DNA from: Thauera chlorobenzoica
GTDB taxonomy: Bacteria; Pseudomonadota; Gammaproteobacteria; Burkholderiales; Rhodocyclaceae
DNA length: 64,000 nt
Assembly (NCBI RefSeq): GCF_001922305.1
Contig: NZ_CP018839.1
Span: 3,162,001 to 3,226,000 of the forward strand
Direction: 5' to 3'
The position numbers and the translations under genes were made by a program. Below the pieces are notes generated by a model, which was not told where the DNA came from, searched no databases, and saw only the letters and a program-made list of their open reading frames with translations. How positions within the stretch are numbered: the stretch's first letter is position 1; each line of letters begins with the position of its first letter. Positions 36,665 to 47,057 of this stretch are shown piece after piece.

Positions 36665-38026
36665 TCAGGAACCAAGCAGCTGCAGTTCGTGGGGGCCCGC
36701 GCTGCGCTCGGCCTTCACCGCCTCCACCGCGCCTGCGGCAAGCTGCTTCGAGAGCAGCGCCAGGCGGCGCACGAGGACGGTGCCCAGCTGACGGTGGAAG
36801 CGTTCCAGCACTTCCTCGCTGGCCAGTGACAGCGCCGCCGGATTGATCTCCAGATAATGGAGCGGCTCGAGCGAAGTCACCGTATGCATGTGGCGGCGCT
36901 CGAGCTGGTCCAGCCAGGCCTGGACGCCGAACACCTCCCCCGGCCCGAGCTCCATCACCCTCCGCCCCTCGATCGAGAGCTCGACCCGGCCCTCGAGCAC
37001 GATGCCGAAGCGCGGATCGGACTCCCCCTCCCGCATCAGGGCGACATGGCGCTCGACCTTGCGCCACGAGCTGACCCGCACCACCTCCCACAGGTCGACA
37101 TCCTCGAACTCGGTGAAGAAGGCTAGCCCGCGCAACGCGGCAAAGCGGCTGGCGTCGGGGGGGACGTAGCTGTCGTCGAGAATGCGGTAGCGTACCGCGG
37201 CGAGATCCTTGGCGAATTCGGCGCCGTTGCGGTAGCGGGAGTACAGATCCTTCTCCAGCGCCTTGCGGATCACCGCATCCATCTGCTCGGGTACGTCGGG
37301 GTTGAGCTGCGACACCGAGGGCGGGTCGGCATTGATGATCTTGTAGACCAGCTGCGCCGGACTGCCTCCCCTGAACGGCAGCCGGCCGGTGAGCAGGTGG
37401 AACAGCAGCACGCCGAGCGAATAAAGGTCGGTCTTCTGGTTCAGCGGATAGCCCTTGATCTGTTCCGGGCTCATGTAGGCCGGCGAGCCGACGCCCATGA
37501 TGAAGGTCGAGTCGGTATCGATCTTCTTGCTGATGTTGAGCGCGAGGCCGAAGTCGGTGATCTTCACGTTGTCCTGATCGTCGACCAGGATGTTGGCGGG
37601 CTTGATGTCGCGGTGCACGATACCCTGGCGAAAGGCGTGATCGAGCGCCATGCAGCATTTGAAGACGATGCCGATCGTGCGATGGATCGGCAGCAGGCTC
37701 TCGAAGCTGCAGTAGCGCTCGAGCGAGCCTCCGGGGAAATATTCCATCACCACGTAAGCCTGGTCAGGCTCGATCGCAACGTCGAAGATGCGGATGATGT
37801 TCGGGTGATCGAGGCGCTCGCACACCGCGCGCTCGGCCTTCAGCAGCTTGGTCAGGCGCCGGTTCCACTTGGCCTCGTCCTTCACCTTGTCGTCGAAGCG
37901 GACGTGCTTGAGCGCCACCGGCGAAGGGTGATCGTCGCTCTGCGCGAGATACACGGTCGCGGTCGCACCGCGACCGATCTCCTTGACGATCCGGTATTTG
38001 CCGATGCGGGAAGGAAGCCGGTTCAT
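36665..38026 (-). CDS. Ser/Thr protein kinase with C-terminal cyclic-nucleotide-binding-like domain
   Basis: A cytoplasmic eukaryotic-type kinase of 453 aa. The kinase domain (about 8-270) has the glycine loop EIGRGATATVYLAQ, ATP lysine in VALKHVRF, catalytic loop HRDIKPANILVDD, DFG in ITDFGLAL, and activation segment SPAYMSPEQIKG. A cNMP-binding/Crp-like domain (about 310-430) follows, with FGIVLEGRVELSIEGRR and LGPGEVFGVQAWL. The usual ligand arginine motif (RxA) is not clear, so nucleotide binding is uncertain. There is no transmembrane helix or PASTA repeat. The start MNRLPSRIGKYRIVKEIG is chosen by domain position. No phosphatase gene is adjacent. Confidence 0.92.
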   Translation of the reverse strand: MNRLPSRIGKYRIVKEIGRGATATVYLAQSDDHPSPVALKHVRFDDKVKDEAKWNRRLTKLLKAERAVCERLDHPNIIRIFDVAIEPDQAYVVMEYFPGGSLERYCSFESLLPIHRTIGIVFKCCMALDHAFRQGIVHRDIKPANILVDDQDNVKITDFGLALNISKKIDTDSTFIMGVGSPAYMSPEQIKGYPLNQKTDLYSLGVLLFHLLTGRLPFRGGSPAQLVYKIINADPPSVSQLNPDVPEQMDAVIRKALEKDLYSRYRNGAEFAKDLAAVRYRILDDSYVPPDASRFAALRGLAFFTEFEDVDLWEVVRVSSWRKVERHVALMREGESDPRFGIVLEGRVELSIEGRRVMELGPGEVFGVQAWLDQLERRHMHTVTSLEPLHYLEINPAALSLASEEVLERFHRQLGTVLVRRLALLSKQLAAGAVEAVKAERSAGPHELQLLGS

Positions 38027-38243
38027 GCAATTGAAACAGCAGGTTTCACGCTGCCGCCAGATGGGGCCAGCGGCGATTGTCGCACGAAGCCGGTCGGGGG
38101 CACGAGCGCAGCGCGGATGCGCACGGCCGGATGGCACGACAGCGGTTGTTCGCCCCTCGGCCAGGTGTTTAAACTCCCGCAGCCCCTACCCTGACGCCCG
38201 CCCCTGACGGGTGGAGGTCGACCATCCTGCCGTGGAGTTTTTT

Positions 38244-39563
38244 GTGACCGAAGCCATCGACCTGTTGATCCACGCCCGCTGGACCGTCCCCGTCGAGCCT
38301 GCCGCGACCGTTCTCGACAACCACTCGATCGCCGTGCGCGATGGCCGCATCGTCGCGGCCCTGCCCCGTGCCGATGCACTCACTCGCTTCCGCGCGGCAA
38401 GGCAGGTCGAACTGCCCGAACATGTGCTGATCCCCGGCCTGGTCAATCTGCACACTCACGCGGCGATGAGCCTGATGCGCGGCCTCGCCGACGATCTTCC
38501 CCTGATGCGCTGGCTGGAGGACGCGATCTGGCCCGCCGAAGGCCGGCACATCTCGCCGGCCTTCGTGCGCGACGGCACCTTGCTCGCCGCCGCCGAGATG
38601 CTGCGCGGTGGGATCACCACCTGCAGCGACATGTACTTTTATCCCGAGGCCGCCGCCGACGCCTTCGCCGAGGCGGGCATGCGTGCAGTCCTCGGCCTGG
38701 TGATGCTGGAATTTCCCACTCCCTACGCGAGCGATGCCGACGACTGCCTGCGCAAGGGCCTGGCCGCCCGCGAGCGCTGGCTCGGCCACCCGCTGATCTC
38801 GTTTTCGATTGCACCGCACGCGCCCTACACGGTTTCCGACGCCAGTTTCGTTCGCGCCCGTGCGCTTGCCGACGAGCTCAAGCTTGCGCTCCACGTCCAC
38901 ATCCACGAAACCGCCGGTGAAATCCGCAATGCCCTCGCCGCCAACGGCATGCGCCCCCTCACCCGCCTGGCCAGGCTCGGCCTGCTCGGCGAAAACTTCA
39001 TCGGCGTCCACGCCGTGCATGTAGACGAAAGCGACATCGAGCTCCTCTCCCGCCACAACTGCAGCATCGCCCACTGCCCGACGTCGAACATGAAGCTCGC
39101 CAGCGGCATCGCACCGGTGCCGCGCCTGCTCGAGGCCGGCCTTCGAATCGGTCTCGGCACCGACGGTGCGGCCAGCAACAATCGCCTCGACCTGTTCCAG
39201 GAAATGCGCCACGCCGCCCTCCTCGCCAAGGTCGGCGCCCTCGATGCAACGGCCGTTCCCGCCCATACGGCGCTGCACATGGCGACGCTGGCCGGAGCCC
39301 AGGCACTCGGGCTGGACGCTGCCATCGGCTCCATCACCCCTGGAAAGCAGGCCGACCTGTGCGCCATCCGCCTCGATGGCCTGGAGAGCCGCCCCTGTTT
39401 CGACCCGGTGTCGCATCTTGTTTACGTTGCCGGTCGCGAGCACGTCACCCATGTGTGGGTAAACGGCGAATCCCGCGTCGACAAAGGCGTTCCGCTGTTG
39501 CATATTAACGACAGTGAATTGCTCCGTGCAGTTTCAATGTGGCAAACTAAAATTGTTAATTGA
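38244..39563 (+). CDS. mtaD: 5-methylthioadenosine/S-adenosylhomocysteine deaminase (TRZ/ATZ family)
   Basis: An amidohydrolase that deaminates MTA/SAH-type nucleosides, 439 aa. Metal-site motifs are VNLHTHAAMSLMRGLADD (HxH), HVHIHETAGEI, GVHAVHVDESDI, and the catalytic GLGTDGAASNN. The start is GTG at 38244 with TGGAG at good spacing. An earlier in-frame GTG at 38211 is less likely. Substrate range in this family also includes other deaminations, so the exact substrate is inferred from the ubiG-linked context. Confidence 0.88.
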   Translation: MTEAIDLLIHARWTVPVEPAATVLDNHSIAVRDGRIVAALPRADALTRFRAARQVELPEHVLIPGLVNLHTHAAMSLMRGLADDLPLMRWLEDAIWPAEGRHISPAFVRDGTLLAAAEMLRGGITTCSDMYFYPEAAADAFAEAGMRAVLGLVMLEFPTPYASDADDCLRKGLAARERWLGHPLISFSIAPHAPYTVSDASFVRARALADELKLALHVHIHETAGEIRNALAANGMRPLTRLARLGLLGENFIGVHAVHVDESDIELLSRHNCSIAHCPTSNMKLASGIAPVPRLLEAGLRIGLGTDGAASNNRLDLFQEMRHAALLAKVGALDATAVPAHTALHMATLAGAQALGLDAAIGSITPGKQADLCAIRLDGLESRPCFDPVSHLVYVAGREHVTHVWVNGESRVDKGVPLLHINDSELLRAVSMWQTKIVN

Positions 39564-39666
39564 ACTGGATAGCTGTGGTTCATCCGGCATGGAGATGGCT
39601 TTGCGGCTGCCTTCATCTTCACGTTTCAGTGGCAATTCCGGCGACTCGCCCTACAAAGAGGAAACC

Positions 39667-40377
39667 ATGATCAAACAAACCAAGAAGCAGATGCTCATGC
39701 TGGCCGCCATCGCCTCGATCGGTCTGTCCGCCCCCAGCGCATTCGCGCAAGTCAAGGATGTAGTCGTCGACGGCACGGGCGAAATCCCCTACGTCATCGA
39801 TTCCCGCAAGGTCGTCGCCCGCAGCGGTACCGGCCTGTGCTGGCGCACCGGCTACTGGAGCCCGGCGGCCGCGTCGACCGCGATGGCAGGCGAATTCCCG
39901 GCCGGCTGCGCGTGCGACTCCGACATCGTCGCCAAGGACAAGTGCGTCGCCCCGGTTGCCGCCGCCGCCCCGGCCCCGGCACCCGCACCGAAGCCCACCG
40001 CCGACAAGATCAAGCTCTCGGCCGACGCCCTGTTCGACTTTGACAAGGCCGTCCTCAAGCCCGAAGGCCAGGCCAAGCTCAACGAACTGGCCGCAAAGGC
40101 CAAGTCGCTGAAGCTCGAAGTGATCCTCGCCGTCGGCCACACCGACCGCATCGGCTCCGACGCTTACAACCAGCGCCTCTCCGAGCGCCGCGCCGCCGCA
40201 GTGAAGACCTATCTCGTCTCCCAGGGCGTCGACGCCAACCGCATCTACACCGAAGGCAAGGGCGAAACCCAGCCTGTCACCGGCAAGCAGTGCGACAACG
40301 TCCGTGGCCGCGCCGCGCAGATTTCCTGCCTGCAGCCGGATCGCCGCGTCGAAGTGGAAGTCATCGGCTCCAAGTGA
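39667..40377 (+). CDS. OmpA-family outer membrane protein
   Basis: A 236-aa secreted protein with a signal peptide of about 27 residues (cleavage after PSAFA). It has no beta-barrel. A short N-terminal domain carries Cys-containing motifs (GTGLCWRTGYW, PAGCACDSD, DKCVAP), then an Ala-Pro hinge. The C-terminal OmpA peptidoglycan-binding domain (about 115-236) has LFDFDKAVLKPEGQAKL, VGHTDRIGSDAYNQRLSERR and DRRVEVEVIG. AGAGGAAA precedes ATG. It ends in a clear terminator, suggesting an abundant, independently transcribed product as usual for this family. Confidence 0.92.
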   Translation: MIKQTKKQMLMLAAIASIGLSAPSAFAQVKDVVVDGTGEIPYVIDSRKVVARSGTGLCWRTGYWSPAAASTAMAGEFPAGCACDSDIVAKDKCVAPVAAAAPAPAPAPKPTADKIKLSADALFDFDKAVLKPEGQAKLNELAAKAKSLKLEVILAVGHTDRIGSDAYNQRLSERRAAAVKTYLVSQGVDANRIYTEGKGETQPVTGKQCDNVRGRAAQISCLQPDRRVEVEVIGSK

Positions 40378-40396
40378 TCCTGCGACCGCCATGCGA

Positions 40397-40423
40397 AAAG
40401 CCCTGCCTCGGCGGGGCTTTTTC
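40397..40423 (+). terminator. Rho-independent terminator after the OmpA-like gene
   Basis: AAAGCCC, T, GCC, TC, GGC, G, GGGCTTT then TTC. The symmetrical stem ends in a T run 20 bases after the stop codon. Confidence 0.88.
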
Positions 40424-40497
40424 GTTTCTGTGCCGAATCTGTTGAACAGACAGGGAACACGGCAGTCCGACTCAACACCCCACCTTCGCCTCCTTCA

Positions 40498-41205
40498 ATG
40501 ATGAGCTCACTCAACGCCGATCCTGCAGAACTGCAGAAATTCAGCGACCTTGCCCACCGCTGGTGGGATCCCGCATCCGAATTCAAGCCTCTGCACGAGA
40601 TCAACCCCTTGCGCCTGGGCTGGATCAACAGCAAGGCCGAGCTCAGTGGCAGGACCGTGCTCGACGTCGGTTGCGGAGGAGGCATCCTGGCCGAGAGCAT
40701 GGCCGCCCTGGGTGCCCGGGTGACCGGCATCGACCTGTCGGAAAAGGCGCTCAGCGTCGCCCGCCTGCACCTGTTCGAAAGCGGATGGAAGGTGGATTAC
40801 CGCCTGATCGGCGCCGAAGCCTTCGCCGACGAGCAGGCTGGCACGTTCGATGTCGTCACCTGCATGGAAATGCTCGAGCACGTCCCCAATCCGGCGAGCA
40901 CGATCGCCGCCTGCGCCCGGCTGGCCAAACCGGGAGGGCACGTCTTCTTTTCCACCCTGAACCGCAACCTGAAGTCCTATCTATTCGCCGTGATCGGCGC
41001 CGAATACGTTCTCAAGCTACTGCCGGCCGGCACTCACGAATATGCCAAATTCATCAAGCCGTCGGAGCTCACGCGTCACTGCCGCAATGCCGGGCTGGAC
41101 ACCCGGGAGCTCATCGGCCTGAGCTACAACCCTCTGACCAAAGTTTATTCGCTCGACACCGACACCGGCGTCAATTACCTGCTCCACACCCAGCGCCCGG
41201 AATGA
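40498..41205 (+). CDS. ubiG: Ubiquinone biosynthesis O-methyltransferase
   Basis: SAM-dependent methyltransferase for two O-methylations in ubiquinone synthesis, 235 aa. It starts with two ATG codons (either could be used). [20 protein letters not shown] is the UbiG signature. SAM motif I is [16 protein letters not shown], then [15 protein letters not shown] and [21 protein letters not shown]. Downstream gph, a frequent partner, is absent; the next gene is an unrelated regulator on the other strand. Confidence 0.97.
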   Translation: MMSSLNADPAELQKFSDLAHRWWDPASEFKPLHEINPLRLGWINSKAELSGRTVLDVGCGGGILAESMAALGARVTGIDLSEKALSVARLHLFESGWKVDYRLIGAEAFADEQAGTFDVVTCMEMLEHVPNPASTIAACARLAKPGGHVFFSTLNRNLKSYLFAVIGAEYVLKLLPAGTHEYAKFIKPSELTRHCRNAGLDTRELIGLSYNPLTKVYSLDTDTGVNYLLHTQRPE

Positions 41206-41239
41206 AAGCAATCCCGGCCAGCCCCGCTGCGCCGGCGAT

Positions 41240-41926
41240 TCAGCACATCGGCGGGCTGGCCGCCGATTCTTCCGCGGCACGCATGCCTGCCAGCACCAGG
41301 TGGCCCTTGGCGGTCAGGAAAGGCTCCACCAGAAGCCGGGTCCCTTCCGCGATATATTCTTCCAGCGTATAGCGGTTGCGGTAGGACCAGTGCTTGAGCG
41401 CCCATGAGTGGGCGAACATCACGTACTGATAGGCCAGCAGGTGCTCGTTGACCGGGCGCATGAAGCCGGCGCTGGTACAGGCACGGACGCAACCTTCGAT
41501 CAGACGGTTGGTGCGCGTCTCCCCATCCTTGATCAGGACCCGACGTTCGGCACGCAGCGACATGGTCGAGCGGTAGGCCAGCACCGTCGCATCGCGCAGC
41601 CGATCGACGATGCTGCAGTACGCCGACAAGGCCTTGCACAGCCGCTCCACCGGATGGGACACCCCTTCCAGGTGGGGCGGAATCTCGTTCTCGTAGGAGT
41701 CGATGACGAGCTTGAGGGTCAGGAAGAGCACATCTTCCTTGTCCCCGAAATACTGGTAAATCAAGCCCGTGCTGGTGCCGGCCTTGCGCGCGATCTGCTG
41801 GATCGTGGTGGTGTGGTAGCCCTCCTCGGAAAACAGCTCGACCGCCGCAAGGATGATCTGCCGCCTGCGCTCCTCGACCAACCTGGGGTCGGACACCACA
41901 CTCTTCACCTCTCCCGCTGCACTCAT
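41240..41926 (-). CDS. TetR-family transcriptional regulator of the CoA catabolic locus
   Basis: A repressor of 228 aa. The N-terminal HTH (about 22-65) has ERRRQIILAAVELFSEEGYH and TTIQQIARKAGTSTGLIYQY, then FGDKEDVLF. The C-terminal ligand domain is helical and unassigned. The start MSAAGEVKSVVSD has AGGAAG 7 bases upstream; a longer open frame is rejected. It lies 159 bases downstream of the minus-strand hydratase gene, beside a plus-strand CoA-catabolic operon. It probably senses an acyl-CoA or aromatic intermediate of that pathway (inference). Confidence 0.88.
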   Translation of the reverse strand: MSAAGEVKSVVSDPRLVEERRRQIILAAVELFSEEGYHTTTIQQIARKAGTSTGLIYQYFGDKEDVLFLTLKLVIDSYENEIPPHLEGVSHPVERLCKALSAYCSIVDRLRDATVLAYRSTMSLRAERRVLIKDGETRTNRLIEGCVRACTSAGFMRPVNEHLLAYQYVMFAHSWALKHWSYRNRYTLEEYIAEGTRLLVEPFLTAKGHLVLAGMRAAEESAASPPMC

Positions 41927-41942
41927 CGTCGTTCTTCCTGTT

Positions 41943-41954
41943 GACACTTTTGTC
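41943..41954. promoter_or_regulatory. Short palindrome upstream of the tetR gene
   Basis: GACA-CTTT-TGTC, 17 bases before the regulator's start. It does not match the 18-bp sites at 42928 and 43062. It may be an independent control site or chance. Confidence 0.3.
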
Positions 41955-42085
41955 CGTACTGCAAGGGCGGCGCAGCCGGCAGACCACGGACCATACTGAA
42001 GGCCGGCGGCCTGCACTTCACCCGAAGCGGTGTGCATTGTCCTGGATCCACTCATCCCCCGGCAAGGCGGGACGGGCGGCACGAA

Positions 42086-42844
42086 TCATTTTTGCCGGGC
42101 GAGGAACTGTTGCACCCTCGCCTGGGTATCCGGCGCGGCCAACAAGGCGGCGCTGCCTTCGAGCTCGACTTCGTAACCATCCACGCTGCCGTCGAGCGCC
42201 GCGAAAATGCAGCGCTTGCAGGCCGCCAGCGCCTGCGCCGGCAATTCCGCAAGGCGGGCGACCTGCTCGCGGGCGAGGCGCTCGAGTTCGGCCGCCGGCG
42301 CGCTGCGATGGGCACAGCCGAGCGCCACCGCCTGTGCACCGCTGATCAGCTCCGCCCCCAGGATCAGGCGGCGGGACACCGCTTCACCGCAGATCCGGGT
42401 CATGCGCTGAGTGCCGCCGGCGGCAGGCAGCAGCCCGAGCCGTGCTTCGGGAAGGCCGACGCTGGCCTCCTCGGCGACCAGACGCAGGTCGCAGGCCAGC
42501 GCGAGCTCGAAACCACCACCCATCGCGGCGCCGCCGATTTCGGCGACCGACACTTTCGGCAGGCGTTCGAGCCGTGCAAAAGCCTCCTGCATGCGCCGCG
42601 TGCTGGCAATCATCTGCGCGCGCCCCGCTTCAGTCGAAAAAAGCGTCCGGATCAGCTCGAGATCGGCCCCGGCGCAGAAGACACGCTGATTGCTGCGAAT
42701 CCACAGCACCCCGACCTCGTCATTGGCCTCGACGCGGTCCAGGATCTCATTGAAACGATCGAGCCATTCATCGTTGATGGCATTGACCGGGGGGCGGCAT
42801 AGCGTAGCGGTGGCGACCGCTCCATCGATATTCAGGGAAATCAT
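42086..42844 (-). CDS. Enoyl-CoA hydratase/isomerase family protein
   Basis: Crotonase-fold enzyme of 252 aa. The oxyanion hole glycine is in RVFCAGADLELI. Both catalytic glutamates of true hydratases appear to be present: GGGFELALACDL and LPEARLGLLPAAGGTQRM. It probably hydrates an enoyl-CoA in the ring or side-chain oxidation encoded here. The start MISLNIDGAVATATLCRPP is chosen by family length. It is transcribed towards tetR and divergent from the main operon, under the operator at 42928-42945. Confidence 0.9.
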   Translation of the reverse strand: MISLNIDGAVATATLCRPPVNAINDEWLDRFNEILDRVEANDEVGVLWIRSNQRVFCAGADLELIRTLFSTEAGRAQMIASTRRMQEAFARLERLPKVSVAEIGGAAMGGGFELALACDLRLVAEEASVGLPEARLGLLPAAGGTQRMTRICGEAVSRRLILGAELISGAQAVALGCAHRSAPAAELERLAREQVARLAELPAQALAACKRCIFAALDGSVDGYEVELEGSAALLAAPDTQARVQQFLARQK

Positions 42845-42927
42845 GGCTTCCTTTCGCTTCGTCGGGTTAAGGGGGCATCCACTGCGCACTTGCATGGGAG
42901 CAGGCCGCTGTTACCACCGGATCACAG

Positions 42928-42945
42928 TGACTGATTACTCATTCA
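42928..42945. promoter_or_regulatory. Putative TetR operator, copy 1
   Basis: TGACTGA-TTAC-TCATTCA, an 18-bp imperfect dyad (14 of 18 positions symmetric), 84 bases upstream of the minus-strand hydratase start. Its half-sites are identical to those of the second copy at 43062. Confidence 0.65.
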
Positions 42946-43047
42946 GCCGAAGAGTCGCATGCGGGAACTTGAAAATCAAGCGCATCGACGATCAAAGCCT
43001 TTTATTGAAAAGAGAAGCGCCGACATTACCGCAGCAGGAAAAATTTC

Positions 43048-43076
43048 TTGACTTCCAAATCTGACTGAACAATCAT
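43048..43076 (+). promoter_or_regulatory. Putative promoter of the plus-strand catabolic operon
   Basis: TTGACT, 17 bases, AATCAT. The -35 fits 5/6 and the -10 fits 4/6. The -10 and spacer are covered by the second operator copy, which is what repression would require. Confidence 0.5.
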
Positions 43077-43079
43077 TCA
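43062..43079. promoter_or_regulatory. Putative TetR operator, copy 2
   Basis: TGACTGA-ACAA-TCATTCA, with the same two 7-base halves and 4-base centre length as copy 1. It overlaps the putative promoter of the SDR-led operon. The remaining parts of the 351-base gap (42845-43195) hold no other gene I can see. Confidence 0.68.
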
Positions 43080-43195
43080 TCTCATGCGGTGCCGATCAGC
43101 TGTCCAGCGGCACCCGTGAGCACACCGACCGAGCGCAAGGCATCACCGCGCTCGCCGGGCGAAATCAATGATCCCAATCCGGAGGTTTGAACAAA

Positions 43196-43945
43196 ATGCG
43201 ACTTGAGGGCAAAACGGCAGTTGTCACCGGCGGCGCGTCCGGTATTGGTCGGGCGACGGCCGAAACGCTGGCTGCGGCCGGCGCACACGTAGTGATCGGC
43301 GACCTCGACCAGGAAAAAGGCGCAGCCGTCGCTGCAGCCATCCGCGAAAGCGGGCGCAAGGCCGACTATTTCCCGCTCGATGCCACCAGCCTCGATTCGA
43401 TTGGGGTGTTCGCCAAGACCGTGGAAGAGCACGGGCTGGAAGTCGACATCGTGGTCAACGTCGCCGGCTGGGGGAAGATCCAGCCCTTCATGGAAAACAG
43501 TCCCGATTTCTGGCGCAAGGTCATCGACCTCAACCTGCTCGGGCCGGTCGCCGTCACCCACGCCTTCCTGGGTGGCATGATCGCCCGCGGCCGGGGCGGC
43601 AAGGTCATCACCGTGGCGAGCGACGCCGGCCGTGTCGGCAGCACCGGCGAAACGGTGTATTCGGGCGCCAAGGGCGGTGCGATCGCCTTCGGCAAGGCGC
43701 TGGCCCGCGAGATGGCGCGCTACAAGATCAACGTCAACAGCATCTGCCCCGGCCCCACCGACACCCCGCTGCTCGCCGCCGTGCCTGAAAAGCACCAGGA
43801 AGCCTTCGTCAAGGCGACGCCGATGCGCCGCCTCGGCAAGCCGTCCGAAATCGCCGATGCGGTGCTGTTCTTCGCCAGCAGCGACTCCGATTTCATCACC
43901 GGCCAGGTGCTGAGCGTCAGCGGCGGCATGACCATGGTTGGCTGA
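43196..43945 (+). CDS. SDR dehydrogenase, resembling 2-hydroxycyclohexanecarboxyl-CoA dehydrogenase (BadH)
   Basis: NAD-dependent short-chain dehydrogenase of 249 aa. The cofactor motif is VTGGASGIGRA, with the active-site Ser region VASDAGRVGSTGE and YSGAK (YxxxK). ICPGPTDTPLL and the C-terminal TGQVLSVSGGMTMVG closely resemble BadH of Rhodopseudomonas palustris from memory. It probably oxidises a 3-hydroxyacyl-CoA, possibly alicyclic. GGAGG lies 10 bases before the ATG at 43196; a TTG at 43187 is too close to it. First gene of the plus-strand operon. Confidence 0.85.
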   Translation: MRLEGKTAVVTGGASGIGRATAETLAAAGAHVVIGDLDQEKGAAVAAAIRESGRKADYFPLDATSLDSIGVFAKTVEEHGLEVDIVVNVAGWGKIQPFMENSPDFWRKVIDLNLLGPVAVTHAFLGGMIARGRGGKVITVASDAGRVGSTGETVYSGAKGGAIAFGKALAREMARYKINVNSICPGPTDTPLLAAVPEKHQEAFVKATPMRRLGKPSEIADAVLFFASSDSDFITGQVLSVSGGMTMVG

Positions 43946-43993
43946 GGCCGCGGCCCGAACACAATCAACCCGACTCACATCCCGGAGACTGCA

Positions 43994-44812
43994 ATGTACA
44001 AGCTGAAAGCCGCCGACTGGCACCCCGAACACTTCAAGCTCGAAGTCGCCAACCGCGTCGCCACCATCACCCTGAACCGCCCCGACCGCAAGAATCCGCT
44101 CACGTTCGAAAGCTACGCCGAACTGCGCGACACCTTCCACAAGTTCCAGTACGTCGATGACGTGCGCTCGATCGTGATCACCGGTGCCGGCGGCAACTTC
44201 TGCTCCGGCGGCGACGTGCACGACATCATCGGCCCGCTCACCAAGATGGACATGAACGGGCTGCTCACCTTCACCCGCATGACCGGAAACCTGGTGAAGG
44301 AAATGCGCACCTGCCCGCAGCCGATCATCTCCGCCATCGACGGCATCTGCGCCGGCGCCGGAGCGATCGTGTCGATGGCCTCCGACATGCGCTACGCCAC
44401 GCCCGACGCCAAGACCGCGTTCCTGTTCGTGCGCGTCGGCCTCGCTGGCTGCGACATGGGTGCGTGCGCGATCCTGCCGCGCATCATCGGCCATGGCCGC
44501 GCCTCCGAACTGCTGTACACCGGCCGCGTCATGAGCGCCCAGGAAGGTCAGGCGTGGGGCTATTTCAACGACCTCGTCGCCCCCGACCAGGTCCTCGCCA
44601 AGGCCCAGGAAATGGCCCTGTCGCTGGCCAACGGCCCGGCCTTCGCCCATGCCATGACCAAGAAGTGCCTGCACCAGGAATGGGACATGAGCATCGAGCA
44701 GGCGCTCGAGACGGAAGCCGAAGCCCAGGCCATCTGCATGCAGACGCAGGACTTCACCCGCGCCTACAACGCCTTCGTGGCCAAGCAGAAGCCGGTTTTC
44801 GAAGGCGACTGA
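43994..44812 (+). CDS. Crotonase-family protein lacking the usual catalytic glutamates
   Basis: Crotonase fold of 272 aa. It has the oxyanion-hole region [13 protein letters not shown] and the second glycine block [19 protein letters not shown]. By eye, the two catalytic Glu positions of enoyl-CoA hydratase are replaced: GAGAIVS instead of GGGxEL, and [10 protein letters not shown] instead of xPExxLG. A conserved-looking acidic block [19 protein letters not shown] follows and is seen in a distinct crotonase subgroup. It may therefore be a hydrolase, lyase or hydratase with different acid/base residues. It lies 48 bases after the SDR gene, in the operon. Confidence 0.82.
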   Translation: MYKLKAADWHPEHFKLEVANRVATITLNRPDRKNPLTFESYAELRDTFHKFQYVDDVRSIVITGAGGNFCSGGDVHDIIGPLTKMDMNGLLTFTRMTGNLVKEMRTCPQPIISAIDGICAGAGAIVSMASDMRYATPDAKTAFLFVRVGLAGCDMGACAILPRIIGHGRASELLYTGRVMSAQEGQAWGYFNDLVAPDQVLAKAQEMALSLANGPAFAHAMTKKCLHQEWDMSIEQALETEAEAQAICMQTQDFTRAYNAFVAKQKPVFEGD

Positions 44813-44884
44813 AGCCAGGCACGGCGGGCGCATCCTGCACTGCGTCCGCCTGCCGCCCTCCAACCCTGCCAAGGACTCCTGCCG

Positions 44885-45667
<783 letters not shown>

Positions 45668-45731
45668 CCTGACCGGATATACCGGCCGCATTGAGTGCGG
45701 CCGATGACTCAACAAGCAAGTGGAGCGTGCA

Positions 45732-46898
<1,167 letters not shown>

Positions 46899-47057
46899 GC
46901 AGACCTGCCGGGCCGCCCGCCGAAGCGAGCGGTCCGGTCGGATCATCGATGCCGGCCAGCGGACCCGATCGTGCCCCAGCGTCAACTGCACGCCCGGTTC
47001 CCCATGCCGCCCCATCTGCCCCTGCGGGGCGATTTACCGCGATTCGGAGCAAGCACG

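Noticed and set aside
38169..39503. 444-codon minus-strand open frame opposite mtaD
   Set aside because: Antisense shadow; the amidohydrolase motifs are on the plus strand.
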